Shown here: positions 7,764 to 15,925 of the stretch, piece after piece
Numbering within the stretch: the stretch's first letter is position 1
How the letters are laid out: every line of letters begins with the position of its first letter
DNA from: Solirubrobacterales bacterium
GTDB lineage: Bacteria > Actinomycetota > Thermoleophilia > Solirubrobacterales > Solirubrobacteraceae
Length of the DNA: 29,848 bases
Assembly: GCA_003244035.1 (NCBI GenBank)
Contig: QHBV01000087.1
Location: 41,349-71,196, forward strand
Reading direction: 5' to 3'
The notes under the pieces: model-generated
Told to the model about the DNA's origin: nothing
What the model saw: the letters and a program-made list of their open reading frames with translations, nothing else
Database searches by the model: none
Program-made: the position numbers and the translations under genes

Positions 7764-8453
7764 CTAGCTCTTGGGCAGAACGGAGGTCGAGAAGCGCTTC
7801 GGATACAGGTACTGGCCGATGCCGTCGATCGGCTCGGCGGGGTCACGCGGCGAGAAGCGCTGCAGCTCGGTGTTGACCGAGTACCGCGGACCGAGCTCGA
7901 CCAAGCCGGTGGCCGCGTTCAGGCGCGTGTAGAACCGGTCCAGTGGCCGCACCGGCGGCCCGCCGGTCACCATCCCACGGAAGTCGTAGACGCCGCCGTG
8001 GCAGGGGCAGATGAAACGGGCCGCAGCCGGCGTGTATCGAACCGGACAGCCGAGATGCATGCAGCGCGAGGACAGCGCGATGTAGTGGTTGTACTGATCC
8101 TCGTGCTCAACGTCGATCGAGGGGTTGCGGGTGCGGACGTACGCGAGCGACTTGCCGGCCTCGCCGATCCCGGGCACGATCGTGATCGTGCGCGTCACAT
8201 ATGTGTCCTCCGAGAAGTCCGAAGCGGGACCGATCGGCTGCCACTCGAACGGCACGCGGCTGGCGATCGGCCCGAGCGCGAATCCGAGCGCTGGGAGCGT
8301 GAACGCCGCCGCGGCGATCCCGCCGGCGGCCTGGACCGTGGCGCCCATGAACCGCCGGCGCGTGACGGTCTCGCCCTCGAACGCCCCAGGGATGCTCCGG
8401 TCCACGGTGTACTTGGACTTCTTGACGTCTTTTTCTTCGTGGCGATCTGGCAC
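7764..8453 (-). CDS. qcrA: Rieske iron-sulfur subunit of the bc complex, Tat-exported
   Basis: The 229-residue protein carries the 2Fe-2S cluster that takes the first electron from quinol. Ligand motifs are CMHLGC (C131, H133; C136) and CPCHGG (C149, C151, H152). C136 and C151 should form the disulfide. A twin-arginine motif TRRRFMG (31-37) comes before a hydrophobic segment (about 38-62) that probably stays as the membrane anchor, making it a predicted Tat substrate. The start is GTG 8453 with a GGAGA ribosome site about 5 bases upstream. It is the first gene of the Rieske-cytochrome b-QcrC-menG-polyprenyl synthase operon. Confidence 0.95.
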   Translation of the reverse strand: MPDRHEEKDVKKSKYTVDRSIPGAFEGETVTRRRFMGATVQAAGGIAAAAFTLPALGFALGPIASRVPFEWQPIGPASDFSEDTYVTRTITIVPGIGEAGKSLAYVRTRNPSIDVEHEDQYNHYIALSSRCMHLGCPVRYTPAAARFICPCHGGVYDFRGMVTGGPPVRPLDRFYTRLNAATGLVELGPRYSVNTELQRFSPRDPAEPIDGIGQYLYPKRFSTSVLPKS

Positions 8454-8483
8454 TCGCGTCTCCGGGTCACGACGGCATCCTGC

Positions 8484-8512
8484 ATTGAACGCGGCCGTAA
8501 GCCTAACGTCAA
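8484..8512 (-). promoter_or_regulatory. Candidate promoter of the bc complex operon
   Basis: On the minus strand TTGACG (8512-8507) and TTCAAT (8489-8484) are separated by exactly 17 bases. They match the sigma-70-type -35 and -10 consensus in 5 of 6 and 4 of 6 positions. They lie about 30 bases upstream of the Rieske GTG, in the only sizeable gap (8454-8526) upstream of this operon. Confidence 0.5.
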
Positions 8513-8526
8513 GAACGCAACTACCG

Positions 8527-9096
8527 TCACGAGGTGGGCTCCACAGTTACGGTGGCAGCGACGTTCGCGGCGGCCCTCGCCAGCGCGGCGTCCGCGCGCG
8601 GATCCTCGGTCCGAGCGAGCGCCTTGGCGGCGTCGTGCCCAGCGCTCGCGCCCCAGCCGATCGCCACGGCACCCGCTTCCCAGACCGCGCGCGCGAGATC
8701 GTCGTTCGCGCCGGCATGGGCCTGGGCGAGCAGCGAGATCACGTCTGCGAGCTCGGAGATAGCGGCGAGGTCGCCGATCGCCGCCAGCCGCGACAGCCCA
8801 AACGCGTAAAGCTGATCGCCGAGCAGCAGTGCCAGGTCCGGATCCCCCGGGCGGACCGTCAACGGCCGTCCGTAGTGCAGCCGCGAGCCTTCGAGGATCA
8901 TCTCGAGCAGCAGCTCGTACTCGGCTTCCATGCCGGCGGCCCGCGGGCCGCCGGCGGCGATCTGTGCCGGCCCCGGGGCATCGCCGGCACCGAGCGGCGC
9001 CGGGCGCTCGGCCACGGCGTCCGCCAGCGCTCCCCCCAGGTCTCTCAGCGTGACGCGCAGTGCCTCCGCGCCGGCTCGCGCGCCGCGCGCGCTCAC
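8527..9096 (-). CDS. Unknown helical protein with weak resemblance to prenyl synthases
   Basis: The 189-residue product starts at GTG 9096, overlapping the hemL TGA as GTGA, so it is translationally coupled to hemL. It is predicted to be mostly alpha-helical and rich in Ala and Leu, without a signal peptide or membrane helix. Residues in the middle (LALLLGDQLYAFGLSRL, then AAIGDLAAISELADVISLLAQA) resemble the GDxLLARAFxLL-GD segment of trans-isoprenyl synthases. No DDxxD motif and no GGKRLRP motif are present. It could be a non-catalytic partner like the small subunit of a heteromeric prenyl synthase, or the likeness could be chance. Its place after the haem genes gives no firm clue. That it is a real gene is well supported; its function is not. 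Confidence 0.65.
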   Translation of the reverse strand: MSARGARAGAEALRVTLRDLGGALADAVAERPAPLGAGDAPGPAQIAAGGPRAAGMEAEYELLLEMILEGSRLHYGRPLTVRPGDPDLALLLGDQLYAFGLSRLAAIGDLAAISELADVISLLAQAHAGANDDLARAVWEAGAVAIGWGASAGHDAAKALARTEDPRADAALARAAANVAATVTVEPTS

Positions 9097-10364
9097 GCGA
9101 TCGCCTCGAACGCGGCGCCGGCGGCGTCCACGGTGCGCCCTACGTCCGCATCGGTGTGCGCCAGCGACGGAAACCACGCCTCGAACTGCGATGCCGGCGG
9201 GTAGACGCCCCGTGCCAGCAGCGCTCGGCACCAAGCTCCATACGCGTCGAGGTCGCACGCGGCGGCGCCGGCGTAGTCGCGCACAGGAGCCTCGGCGAAG
9301 AACACCGTGACCAGACCCGGAGCGCTCTGGACCTGAACGAGGCGGCCGGCGCCGGCGGCCGCCGCGCGAAGGCCACCCGCGAGCGCATTGGTCGTGCGCT
9401 CGAGCTGTAGGTAGGCATCGTCGTCAAGCAACCGCAGCGTGCTCAGCCCGGCCGCCATCGCGACCGGGTTCCCCGACAGCGTCCCGGCCTGGTAGACGTC
9501 GCCGGCCGGCGCGATCCGCTCCATCAGCGCTCGCCGACCGCCGAACCCGGCCGCCGGCAGCCCGCCGCCGACGATCTTGCCCAGCAGCGTCAGATCGGCG
9601 CACACCCCGAAGCGCTGCTGGGCACCGCCCCGAGCGACGCGAAAGCCGGTGATGACCTCGTCGAAGACGAGCAGCGCGCCGTTCTGATCGGCGCGCTCGC
9701 GCAGCAGCGCCAGGAATCCTCTTGCGGGTGGGACGACGCCCATGTTGGCCGGGACCGGCTCGACCAGGATCGCCGCGAGCTCGTGCCGGTCGGTCGCCGC
9801 CGTGAGCGCCTCCGGGTCGTTCCACGGCACGATCACAGTCGCGGCTGCGGCGGCCTCGGTGACACCCGGGCTGGCGGGGATTGCCTGGGTTGCCAGCCCG
9901 GAGCCGGCCTGGGCCAGGAGCCCGTCGACGTGGCCGTGGTAGGCGCCGGCGAACTTGAGCACCCGCTCGCGGCCCGTGACCGCGCGGGCGAGCCGGATCG
10001 CGCTGATCGTCGCCTCCGTGCCCGAGGAGGTCATCCGCAGCAGCTCGATCGAGTCGAAACGCTCGGTCACCTCGGCGGCGAGCGCCAGCTCGAGCTCGGT
10101 CGGCGCGCCAAACGTCGTCCCGCGCCGGGCCGCGTCGATCACCGCCTCGATCACCGTCGGGTGCGCATGCCCGAGGATCAGCGGCCCCCACGATCCGACC
10201 CAGTCGATGTACTCGTTGCCGTCGGCGTCGCGGATCCGCGCGCCTTCCCCGCCGGCGATGAAGATCGGGTCGCGCCCAATCGCGCGCATCGCGCGGACGG
10301 GCGAGTTGACGCCCCCGGGCAGCAGACCGAGCGCGCGCTCGTACAGCTCAGCCGAGCGCGGCAT
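9093..10364 (-). CDS. hemL: Glutamate-1-semialdehyde 2,1-aminomutase
   Basis: The PLP enzyme converts glutamate-1-semialdehyde into 5-aminolevulinate, the C5 route to tetrapyrroles. The 423-residue product has the family N-terminus LLPGGVNSPVRA (14-25). It also has SSGTEAT (113-119), AYHGHVD (141-147), FDEVITGFR (234-242) with the pyridine-N Asp, and the Schiff-base Lys K263 in LGKIVGGGLP. ATG 10364 has AAGGA about 8 bases upstream. An in-frame GTG at 10400 that overlaps the previous stop as GTGA would add 12 residues not typical of the family, so ATG is preferred. It is the third gene in hemB-ahbAB-hemL. Confidence 0.96.
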   Translation of the reverse strand: MPRSAELYERALGLLPGGVNSPVRAMRAIGRDPIFIAGGEGARIRDADGNEYIDWVGSWGPLILGHAHPTVIEAVIDAARRGTTFGAPTELELALAAEVTERFDSIELLRMTSSGTEATISAIRLARAVTGRERVLKFAGAYHGHVDGLLAQAGSGLATQAIPASPGVTEAAAAATVIVPWNDPEALTAATDRHELAAILVEPVPANMGVVPPARGFLALLRERADQNGALLVFDEVITGFRVARGGAQQRFGVCADLTLLGKIVGGGLPAAGFGGRRALMERIAPAGDVYQAGTLSGNPVAMAAGLSTLRLLDDDAYLQLERTTNALAGGLRAAAAGAGRLVQVQSAPGLVTVFFAEAPVRDYAGAAACDLDAYGAWCRALLARGVYPPASQFEAWFPSLAHTDADVGRTVDAAGAAFEAIA

Positions 10365-10396
10365 GCCGTGGGTCCTTCGTTCACGCTCCTGCGTGC

Positions 10397-11509
10397 TCAC
10401 ACTCCCGCGTGCTCGCGCTCCCAGGCCCGGTAGTCCTCGGTGAAGTACAGCAGGCGAACCTTCTTGAACTCGGTCGAGGAGTAGAGCGTGGCACGATCGT
10501 GGATCCCGCTGAAGTCGGCGATCGAATCGAGGATCGCGTCGCACTCCTCCTTCGAGCGCCCGTGCGCCATGGTGAAGATCGAGTACGGCCAATCCTTGTA
10601 GGTGGGGCGCTGGTAGCAGTGCGAGATGCCGCGGAACGCCGCCATTGCCGGCCCGAGCTCCATCACTCGCTCATCGGGGACGCTCCACACCCCCATCCCG
10701 TTGGCGCTGAAGCCGGCGCGGCGGTGAAACAGGATCGCGGCGACGCGCCGCAGCAGCTTGCGCTCCTGCATCGACTCGAGCTGAGCGAGCAGGCGCTCGA
10801 CCGGCATCCGCAGGCGCTCCGCGGCGGGGGCATACGGCTCGGGCACGACCGGCATGTCGCCCTGCAGCGCACGGATCACGGCGACGTCGAGCTCGTCGTA
10901 GGGCTGGCGCTCGGTCTCGGCCGGCGCGGCCGCCTCGGCGGCCTGGGCGAGCGCCTCGGTGCCGGCCTCCATCTCGAGGTCCATCCGGATCTTGAACAGC
11001 TTCAGCGTCGGCAGCTGGCGGATCGACTCCGCGCCCGCGAGCCGGGCGAGCACCTCCAGTGTGTCGCCCAGGCCGAGGGGTGAATCGGGCTCGGTCGCGA
11101 TCGTGAACCAGATGTTGAACTCGTGGTTGCGCAGGTAGTTGTGCGAGACCCCGGGGTGGGCGTTGATCACGTTGGCGGCGCGCCACGGGTTCTCGGGGTC
11201 GACCTTGGCGGCGACGAGCATCGAGGCGTAGCCGAGCGCGCGAGTGTCGAAGATCGGCGTCACCTGGCGGATGATGCGCTCGTCGAGCAGACGCTGCACG
11301 CGGGCGAGCACCTCGTGCTCAGTAACGCCGGCCGCAGCCGACACGTGCTCGTACGGCCGCGGCGCGATCGGAAAGGAGCCCTGCATCAGATTCAGCAGGC
11401 GCTTGTCGAGCGCGTCGAGCTCGATCGCGGCGCCGTGCCTGCGGCTGCGCGGCTTGGGGCCGTGCTGGGTGGGGCCGGCGGTGCTCGCGGCGGGGTCTAC
11501 TGCAGCCAT
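10397..11509 (-). CDS. Fused AhbA/AhbB-like siroheme decarboxylase (Lrp/AsnC-like fold)
   Basis: The 370-residue product holds two related domains joined by an Ala/Glu-rich linker (about 181-203). Domain 1 (31-180) and domain 2 (204-370) each begin with an Lrp-type winged helix (LDALDKRLLNLMQ; YDELDVAVIRALQ). Each then has the family motif, GVSHNYLRNHEFN (H123, R127) or GISHCYQRPTYKDWPYS (H297, R301). AhbA and AhbB are usually separate proteins that decarboxylate siroheme to didecarboxysiroheme, for haem by the siroheme route or for haem d1 (as NirD/L/G/H). Such proteins are often misnamed AsnC regulators. The start at ATG 11509 lies inside the hemB end (13-base overlap), and hemL follows, so a tetrapyrrole role is strongly indicated. 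The actual substrate is not proven. Confidence 0.85.
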   Translation of the reverse strand: MAAVDPAASTAGPTQHGPKPRSRRHGAAIELDALDKRLLNLMQGSFPIAPRPYEHVSAAAGVTEHEVLARVQRLLDERIIRQVTPIFDTRALGYASMLVAAKVDPENPWRAANVINAHPGVSHNYLRNHEFNIWFTIATEPDSPLGLGDTLEVLARLAGAESIRQLPTLKLFKIRMDLEMEAGTEALAQAAEAAAPAETERQPYDELDVAVIRALQGDMPVVPEPYAPAAERLRMPVERLLAQLESMQERKLLRRVAAILFHRRAGFSANGMGVWSVPDERVMELGPAMAAFRGISHCYQRPTYKDWPYSIFTMAHGRSKEECDAILDSIADFSGIHDRATLYSSTEFKKVRLLYFTEDYRAWEREHAGV

Positions 11510-12471
11510 CGCGCGGCGTCCTTGGCGTGGTAGGTGATCACGATGTCCGCGCCCGCGCGGCGGATGCAGGTCAGCGTCTCGAGCACCGCGGCGCGCTCAT
11601 CGAGCGCGCCCGCGGCGGCAGCGGCCTTGACCATCGCGTACTCGCCGCTGACGTTGTACGCAGCCACCGGCATCGCCGTCTCATCCTTGATCCGCCGAAT
11701 CAGGTCCAGGTATGCCAGCGCCGGCTTGACCATCACGATGTCCGCGCCCTCCTCGACGTCGAGCCGCGCTTCCCGGAGCGCTTCGTTGCCGTTGGCGGGG
11801 TCCATCTGGTAGCCGCGGCGGTCGCCGAACGCGGGCGCCGAGCCGGCCGCCTCCCGGAACGGCCCGTAGAACGCCGAGGCGAACTTCGCGGAGTAAGCGA
11901 GGATCGGCTTCTCGGCGTAGCCGTCCTCGTCCAGCGCCGCGCGGATCGCCCCCACGCGCCCGTCCATCATGTCGCTCGGCGCGAGCATGTCCGCCCCGGC
12001 CCGTGCCTGGGAGATCGCCGTGCGGGCCAGCAGCTCGAGCGTCGCGTCGTTCTCGACGGTCCCGTCCGGGCGGAGCACGCCGCAGTGGCCGTGGCTCGTG
12101 TACTCACACAGGCACAGGTCGGCGATCACGATCAGCTCGGGATGGGCGTCCTTGATCGCGCGGGTCGCGAGCTGGACGACTCCCTCGTCGTCCCAGGCGC
12201 CCGAGCCCTCCTCGTCCTTGGCCGCGGGGATCCCGAACAGGAGGACCGCTCCTACCCCCAGCTCCTCAGCCGCGCCCGCCTCGGCGACGGCGTGGGCGAT
12301 CGACAGCCGGTCGACGCCGGGCATCGCGTCGATCGGCTCGCGCCGGTCGACGCCGTGGGCGACGAACATCGGATAGACGAGGTCGGCCGCGGTCAGCCGG
12401 GTCTCGCGCACGAGTCCGCGCAGCGCGCGAGTGGCGCGCAGCCGGCGAAGACGGGTCTGGGGAAACGGCAT
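11497..12471 (-). CDS. hemB: Delta-aminolevulinic acid dehydratase (porphobilinogen synthase)
   Basis: The enzyme joins two 5-aminolevulinates into porphobilinogen. The 324-residue product has the zinc-type metal site DLCLCEYTSHGHCG (C120, C122, C130) instead of the Asp-rich Mg version. Catalytic lysines are K196 in YSAKFASAFYGPFR and K249 in VMVKPALAYLD. Other family blocks include APSDMMDGR and YQMDPANGNE. ATG 12471 is preferred because the family N-terminus (FPQTRLRRLR) follows directly. It overlaps the AhbAB-like gene by 13 bases and starts 31 bases after a small iron-permease-family gene on the same strand. Confidence 0.97.
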   Translation of the reverse strand: MPFPQTRLRRLRATRALRGLVRETRLTAADLVYPMFVAHGVDRREPIDAMPGVDRLSIAHAVAEAGAAEELGVGAVLLFGIPAAKDEEGSGAWDDEGVVQLATRAIKDAHPELIVIADLCLCEYTSHGHCGVLRPDGTVENDATLELLARTAISQARAGADMLAPSDMMDGRVGAIRAALDEDGYAEKPILAYSAKFASAFYGPFREAAGSAPAFGDRRGYQMDPANGNEALREARLDVEEGADIVMVKPALAYLDLIRRIKDETAMPVAAYNVSGEYAMVKAAAAAGALDERAAVLETLTCIRRAGADIVITYHAKDAARWLQ

Positions 12472-12502
12472 CGGCAACCAGGATACGCCGACGGAGTCCG
12501 GC

Positions 12503-12874
12503 TCAGCCGTGCTCGTCGACCCCGATCGCGCGCTCGAGCAGGGAATCGGCGTCGTCACCCTCGTTTCGGAGCGTCTCGAGCATCGCGGTGGCCAGGGCGT
12601 CGAGCTTGATCTGGATCGCGTGCTCGGCGTGGAGCTCGGCGTTCTTGAGCAGGGCGACCAGCAGCAGCGTCGTGGCGGTGAGCGCCGAACCCGTTGCCTG
12701 CTCGTAGGTGGCGCCGGCGCCGACGACGTAGCCGCCGAGCCAGGCGAGCACGAGCGCCAAACAGAACACGAAGAAGACGGGTGAGCTCGAGAAGTAGGAG
12801 GCGCGCTGGGCGATTCTGTCGAAGCGGCTGCGCCGATCCGGCACGCCGCGGGCGACTGGGTGCTTCAGGGACAT
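12503..12874 (-). CDS. Low-affinity iron permease family membrane protein
   Basis: This 123-residue protein has the layout of the small bacterial low-affinity iron permease family. The N-terminus is RFDRIAQRASYFSSSPVFF (residues 17-35), with two membrane helices at about 31-51 and 63-77. A C-terminal segment NAELHAEHAIQIKLDALA (78-95) contains the conserved QxKLDxL. Iron transport by such short homologues is not well shown, so the name reflects family only. It lies just upstream of hemB on the same strand, so iron supply for haem is a tempting but unproved link. ATG 12874 is the only likely start. Confidence 0.75.
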   Translation of the reverse strand: MSLKHPVARGVPDRRSRFDRIAQRASYFSSSPVFFVFCLALVLAWLGGYVVGAGATYEQATGSALTATTLLLVALLKNAELHAEHAIQIKLDALATAMLETLRNEGDDADSLLERAIGVDEHG

Positions 12875-12928
12875 CGGTGCCAGTGTAGGGGCCGCTCACC
12901 GGCGCATCTGGGCCTACCGAGCCTGCGT

Positions 12929-13157
12929 TCAGACGAGGATCTCGATCGGCACGCGCTCGCCGGCGCCGACGGTGCCCTCGGCCGCCTCGATCAGTCCGCG
13001 CGCTCGACCGGGATCACCGCGTCCGCACCCGTGGGGACCTGCGCACCGGTGGAGATCGCCATCGCCGCGCCGGCCCGGAGTGGCCGGTCAACGGGGTGCC
13101 CCGCCCGCGACTCCCCCACTACCAGCAGCTCGGCGGCCGGCCCTGCGAGGGCGGCTA
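12929..13157 (-). pseudogene. Decayed moeA (molybdopterin molybdenumtransferase) fragment
   Basis: On the minus strand, codons 13155-12994 encode about 54 residues typical of MoeA domains I-II: LLVVGESRAGHPVD, then GAAMAISTGAQVPTGADAV and IPVERAD, ending at TGA 12993-12991. In another frame, 12997-12929 encodes GLIEAAEGTVGAGERVPIEI plus LV before TGA. That reads like the very end of a MoeA domain IV (AGE-V-V-LL). A full MoeA has about 400 residues, so most of the gene is gone: no start, an internal deletion and a frame change. The N-terminal match is clear; the C-terminal match is inference. The fragment begins right at the stop of the YciI-like gene. Confidence 0.65.
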
Positions 13158-13445
13158 CACCACGTTCCAGCGCTCGACGTGCCAGTCGCCGACGAGCCCG
13201 GCTTGGACGTAGGGGTCCTTTTGTGCGAAGTCTTCGATCTCGCTGGGGTCGACCCCGCGAAAGACGATCGCCGCGCCGTGCGGCGGATCGCCGAGCGCAC
13301 CCGCCATCACGACCTGGCCGGCCTCGCGCGCCGCGCGAATCCCCGCGAGATGGGCTTCCCGGTGCGGCGCCCGTCGCTCGAGGATGTCCTGGGCGTAGTC
13401 GTAGAAGAGGATGTGGTGAGGGAGCTGATCGACCACGGGCGCCAC
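13155..13445 (-). CDS. YciI-like protein
   Basis: The 96-residue product has the ferredoxin-like YCII fold signature. HHILFYDYAQDILERRAPHREAHLAGI (10-36) has the conserved H28 and H32. Next come a GQVVMAGAL strand, FRG(V)DPSEIEDFAQKDPYVQAGL with the conserved Asp, and a C-terminal VERWNV. YciI proteins are small stand-alone or fused domains of uncertain function, possibly enzymatic through the His-Asp pair. The start at 13445 is 33 bases from a divergent gene. The stop touches the moeA remnant, so the two may once have formed an operon. Confidence 0.82.
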   Translation of the reverse strand: MAPVVDQLPHHILFYDYAQDILERRAPHREAHLAGIRAAREAGQVVMAGALGDPPHGAAIVFRGVDPSEIEDFAQKDPYVQAGLVGDWHVERWNVV

Positions 13446-13478
13446 AGCCTACGGGTGGCGGCGCTACGCTGAGGTTCG

Positions 13479-13694
13479 ATGGCCAACCTCGACAAGCGCG
13501 GCGGCTACACGCCCCGGCGGGTGCGCGAGCGGCGCGCCTACCAGCTGCTGATCGCCGGTGGCGTGCTCGGGACGATCGGCATCGTCGGGCTGGTGCTGGC
13601 GGTGATCGGGGCGATCGGCGCGGGCTGGCCGATCATCGCGCTGATCGTGGCCGTGATGTGCGCGGTCATGTTCCGCCGGATGGTCGGACGCTGA
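13479..13694 (+). CDS. Small two-helix membrane protein
   Basis: The 71-residue product has a basic N-terminus (YTPRRVRERRAYQ, residues 10-22) and two membrane helices (about 23-46 and 50-65) joined by a short Gly-Trp-Pro turn, then a basic tail. No family is recognised. It diverges from the yciI-like gene, with only 33 bases between the starts, and ends before a large hairpin. The strong positive-inside pattern and the gap between flanking genes support a real gene. Confidence 0.6.
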   Translation: MANLDKRGGYTPRRVRERRAYQLLIAGGVLGTIGIVGLVLAVIGAIGAGWPIIALIVAVMCAVMFRRMVGR

Positions 13695-13734
13695 GCTCGG
13701 CGCCGGCGGGCCCGCGCGGGCGGTGTGATCCGGG

Positions 13735-13779
13735 GGGCTGGGGGATCAGGGTCCATGATGGAACCAAATCCCCCAAGCC
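13735..13779. terminator. Long hairpin between convergent genes
   Basis: GGGGGAT (13740-13746) pairs with ATCCCCC (13768-13774). Further pairing continues inside (GGTCC with GGAACC, one bulge) and outside (GGC with GCC). It lies between the small membrane protein gene and the ABC permease gene, which converge. Two short GC palindromes (13706-13715 and 13710-13721) stand just upstream. Confidence 0.55.
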
Positions 13780-13817
13780 ACGCTCACGCCGCGCCGGCGA
13801 GGGCGAGACGCGACCAC

Positions 13818-15167
13818 TCACGCAAACCGCCGCAGCGCGAGGCGCGCCAGCGCCCAGAACGCGACAGTCAAGACCGCGAGGTGCACGAGTGGCAACCCGA
13901 TCCCAGGCGCGGCGCCGGTGAACGCGTTGCTCGCCGCCTGCAGCGCGGCGCGGAAAGGGAACACGAATGCGACCGCGTCGAGCACGGCCTTGAGCGCACC
14001 CGAGACGGCGCTTGGCGGCACCAGCGCGACGAACGCGATCGGCAGCGAGACCAGAAACGCCAGCAGCGCGGCCGCGCTGAGCTCGCGCGCGACGGCTCCG
14101 ATCGCCACTCCGAGCGCCCCGAAGGCGAGGCCGCCGAGCGCCAGCGCGAGCACCCAGAGCTCTGAGCGCGCCCAATCGAGGTGCACGAACAGCGCCAGGA
14201 AGATCGCCATCACCAGGGCCACGAGGCCGGCGCACCCGCCCGCCAGCACGATCTTCTCCCACAGCAGTCGCCACGGGGAGACCATGCGCACCAGACGCGC
14301 GTACGCATTCTCCGAGCGCTCGAGCGCGAGCATCCCGGCGGCGAGCAGGAGCGTTACGAACATCAGCGAGACGATCACCGCGATCGTGGCGGCGTAGGAG
14401 TCCGTCGGCGTCGTCCGCCCCGCGAGCTCGCTCTGCTCGACGGTCAGCGGCGCCCCGATCGACCCCAGCACCGGGCTGGCGAAGCCGAGCCCCTCGATCG
14501 CGAGGTCGGCGAAGCCGACCACCTGCCGCAGCGCGGGGCGCAGCGGCGAGCCCCGCGGCAGCGCCGCGACCGTCCGCTGAACGATCGTGCGCGAGTTGCG
14601 CAGCCCCAGCAGCGGAAAGCGCTCGCCGGCGAAATCGAGCGTGCCGCCGCTCAGCACCTGCTGGAGGTCTGAGACCGCGACCCGCAGCACCTGCTTGGAG
14701 ACGGCCTGCTCGATGTCGTTGAGCCGGGCTTTGATCGCCTGGTCGACGAACTGGCGCTCGATCGGGTCCTTGGAGTTGAGCACCAGCTCGACCGTAGGGG
14801 TACCTACGCCTGTCGTGATCAGGCTCTGGATCTGTGCCGGTATGTCCGAGGGTACGATCAGCGCCGCCAGCGCCTCGCCGTCGCGGACCTTGGCGAGCGC
14901 CTGCTCGCGCGAATGCACCTTGATCGGCTGGACCGACTGAAACAGCTGGTTGGCGTAGTTCGAGACGTTGATCTGCTGGGAGCCGAAGCCGACCCTGCCA
15001 CTTCCCGGGGCGACCTCGGTGTAGAACGCCACCTTCGGCTTGCCCGGGGGGCTGGAGAGCGCGAACCCGATCATCAGTGCGATCGCGACCGGGTAGACGA
15101 TCAAGAGGCCCACGAGCAGCGGCGAGCGCCGGAGGATCTGGAGGTCCTTGACCAGCAGCCAGCGCAC
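13818..15167 (-). CDS. ABC-2 type exporter permease
   Basis: This 449-residue membrane protein has a short basic N-terminus with LLVKDLQILRRSPLL, then a membrane helix (about 18-37). A large extracytoplasmic domain (about 45-255) and five to six membrane helices at the C-terminal end follow. This is the ABC-2/NatB-like layout. With the ATPase encoded upstream it should form an exporter; the substrate is unknown. GTG 15167 has a GAGGCG ribosome site about 6 bases upstream and lies 7 bases after the ATPase stop. The open frame extends upstream, but only into the antisense of the ATPase end. Confidence 0.85.
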   Translation of the reverse strand: MRWLLVKDLQILRRSPLLVGLLIVYPVAIALMIGFALSSPPGKPKVAFYTEVAPGSGRVGFGSQQINVSNYANQLFQSVQPIKVHSREQALAKVRDGEALAALIVPSDIPAQIQSLITTGVGTPTVELVLNSKDPIERQFVDQAIKARLNDIEQAVSKQVLRVAVSDLQQVLSGGTLDFAGERFPLLGLRNSRTIVQRTVAALPRGSPLRPALRQVVGFADLAIEGLGFASPVLGSIGAPLTVEQSELAGRTTPTDSYAATIAVIVSLMFVTLLLAAGMLALERSENAYARLVRMVSPWRLLWEKIVLAGGCAGLVALVMAIFLALFVHLDWARSELWVLALALGGLAFGALGVAIGAVARELSAAALLAFLVSLPIAFVALVPPSAVSGALKAVLDAVAFVFPFRAALQAASNAFTGAAPGIGLPLVHLAVLTVAFWALARLALRRFA

Positions 15168-15174
15168 GTTCGCC

Positions 15175-15903
<729 letters not shown>

Positions 15904-15925
15904 CCACCTGGGAGTATGCGCGAGA

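Noticed and set aside
10365..10400. Upstream GTG start for hemL, overlapping the previous stop as GTGA
   Set aside because: ATG 10364 has an AAGGA ribosome site, and the family N-terminus begins there.
10397..11509. Lrp/AsnC transcription regulator
   Set aside because: The two-domain layout with HNYxR and HCYxR motifs and the place between hemB and hemL fit AhbA/AhbB-type proteins better.
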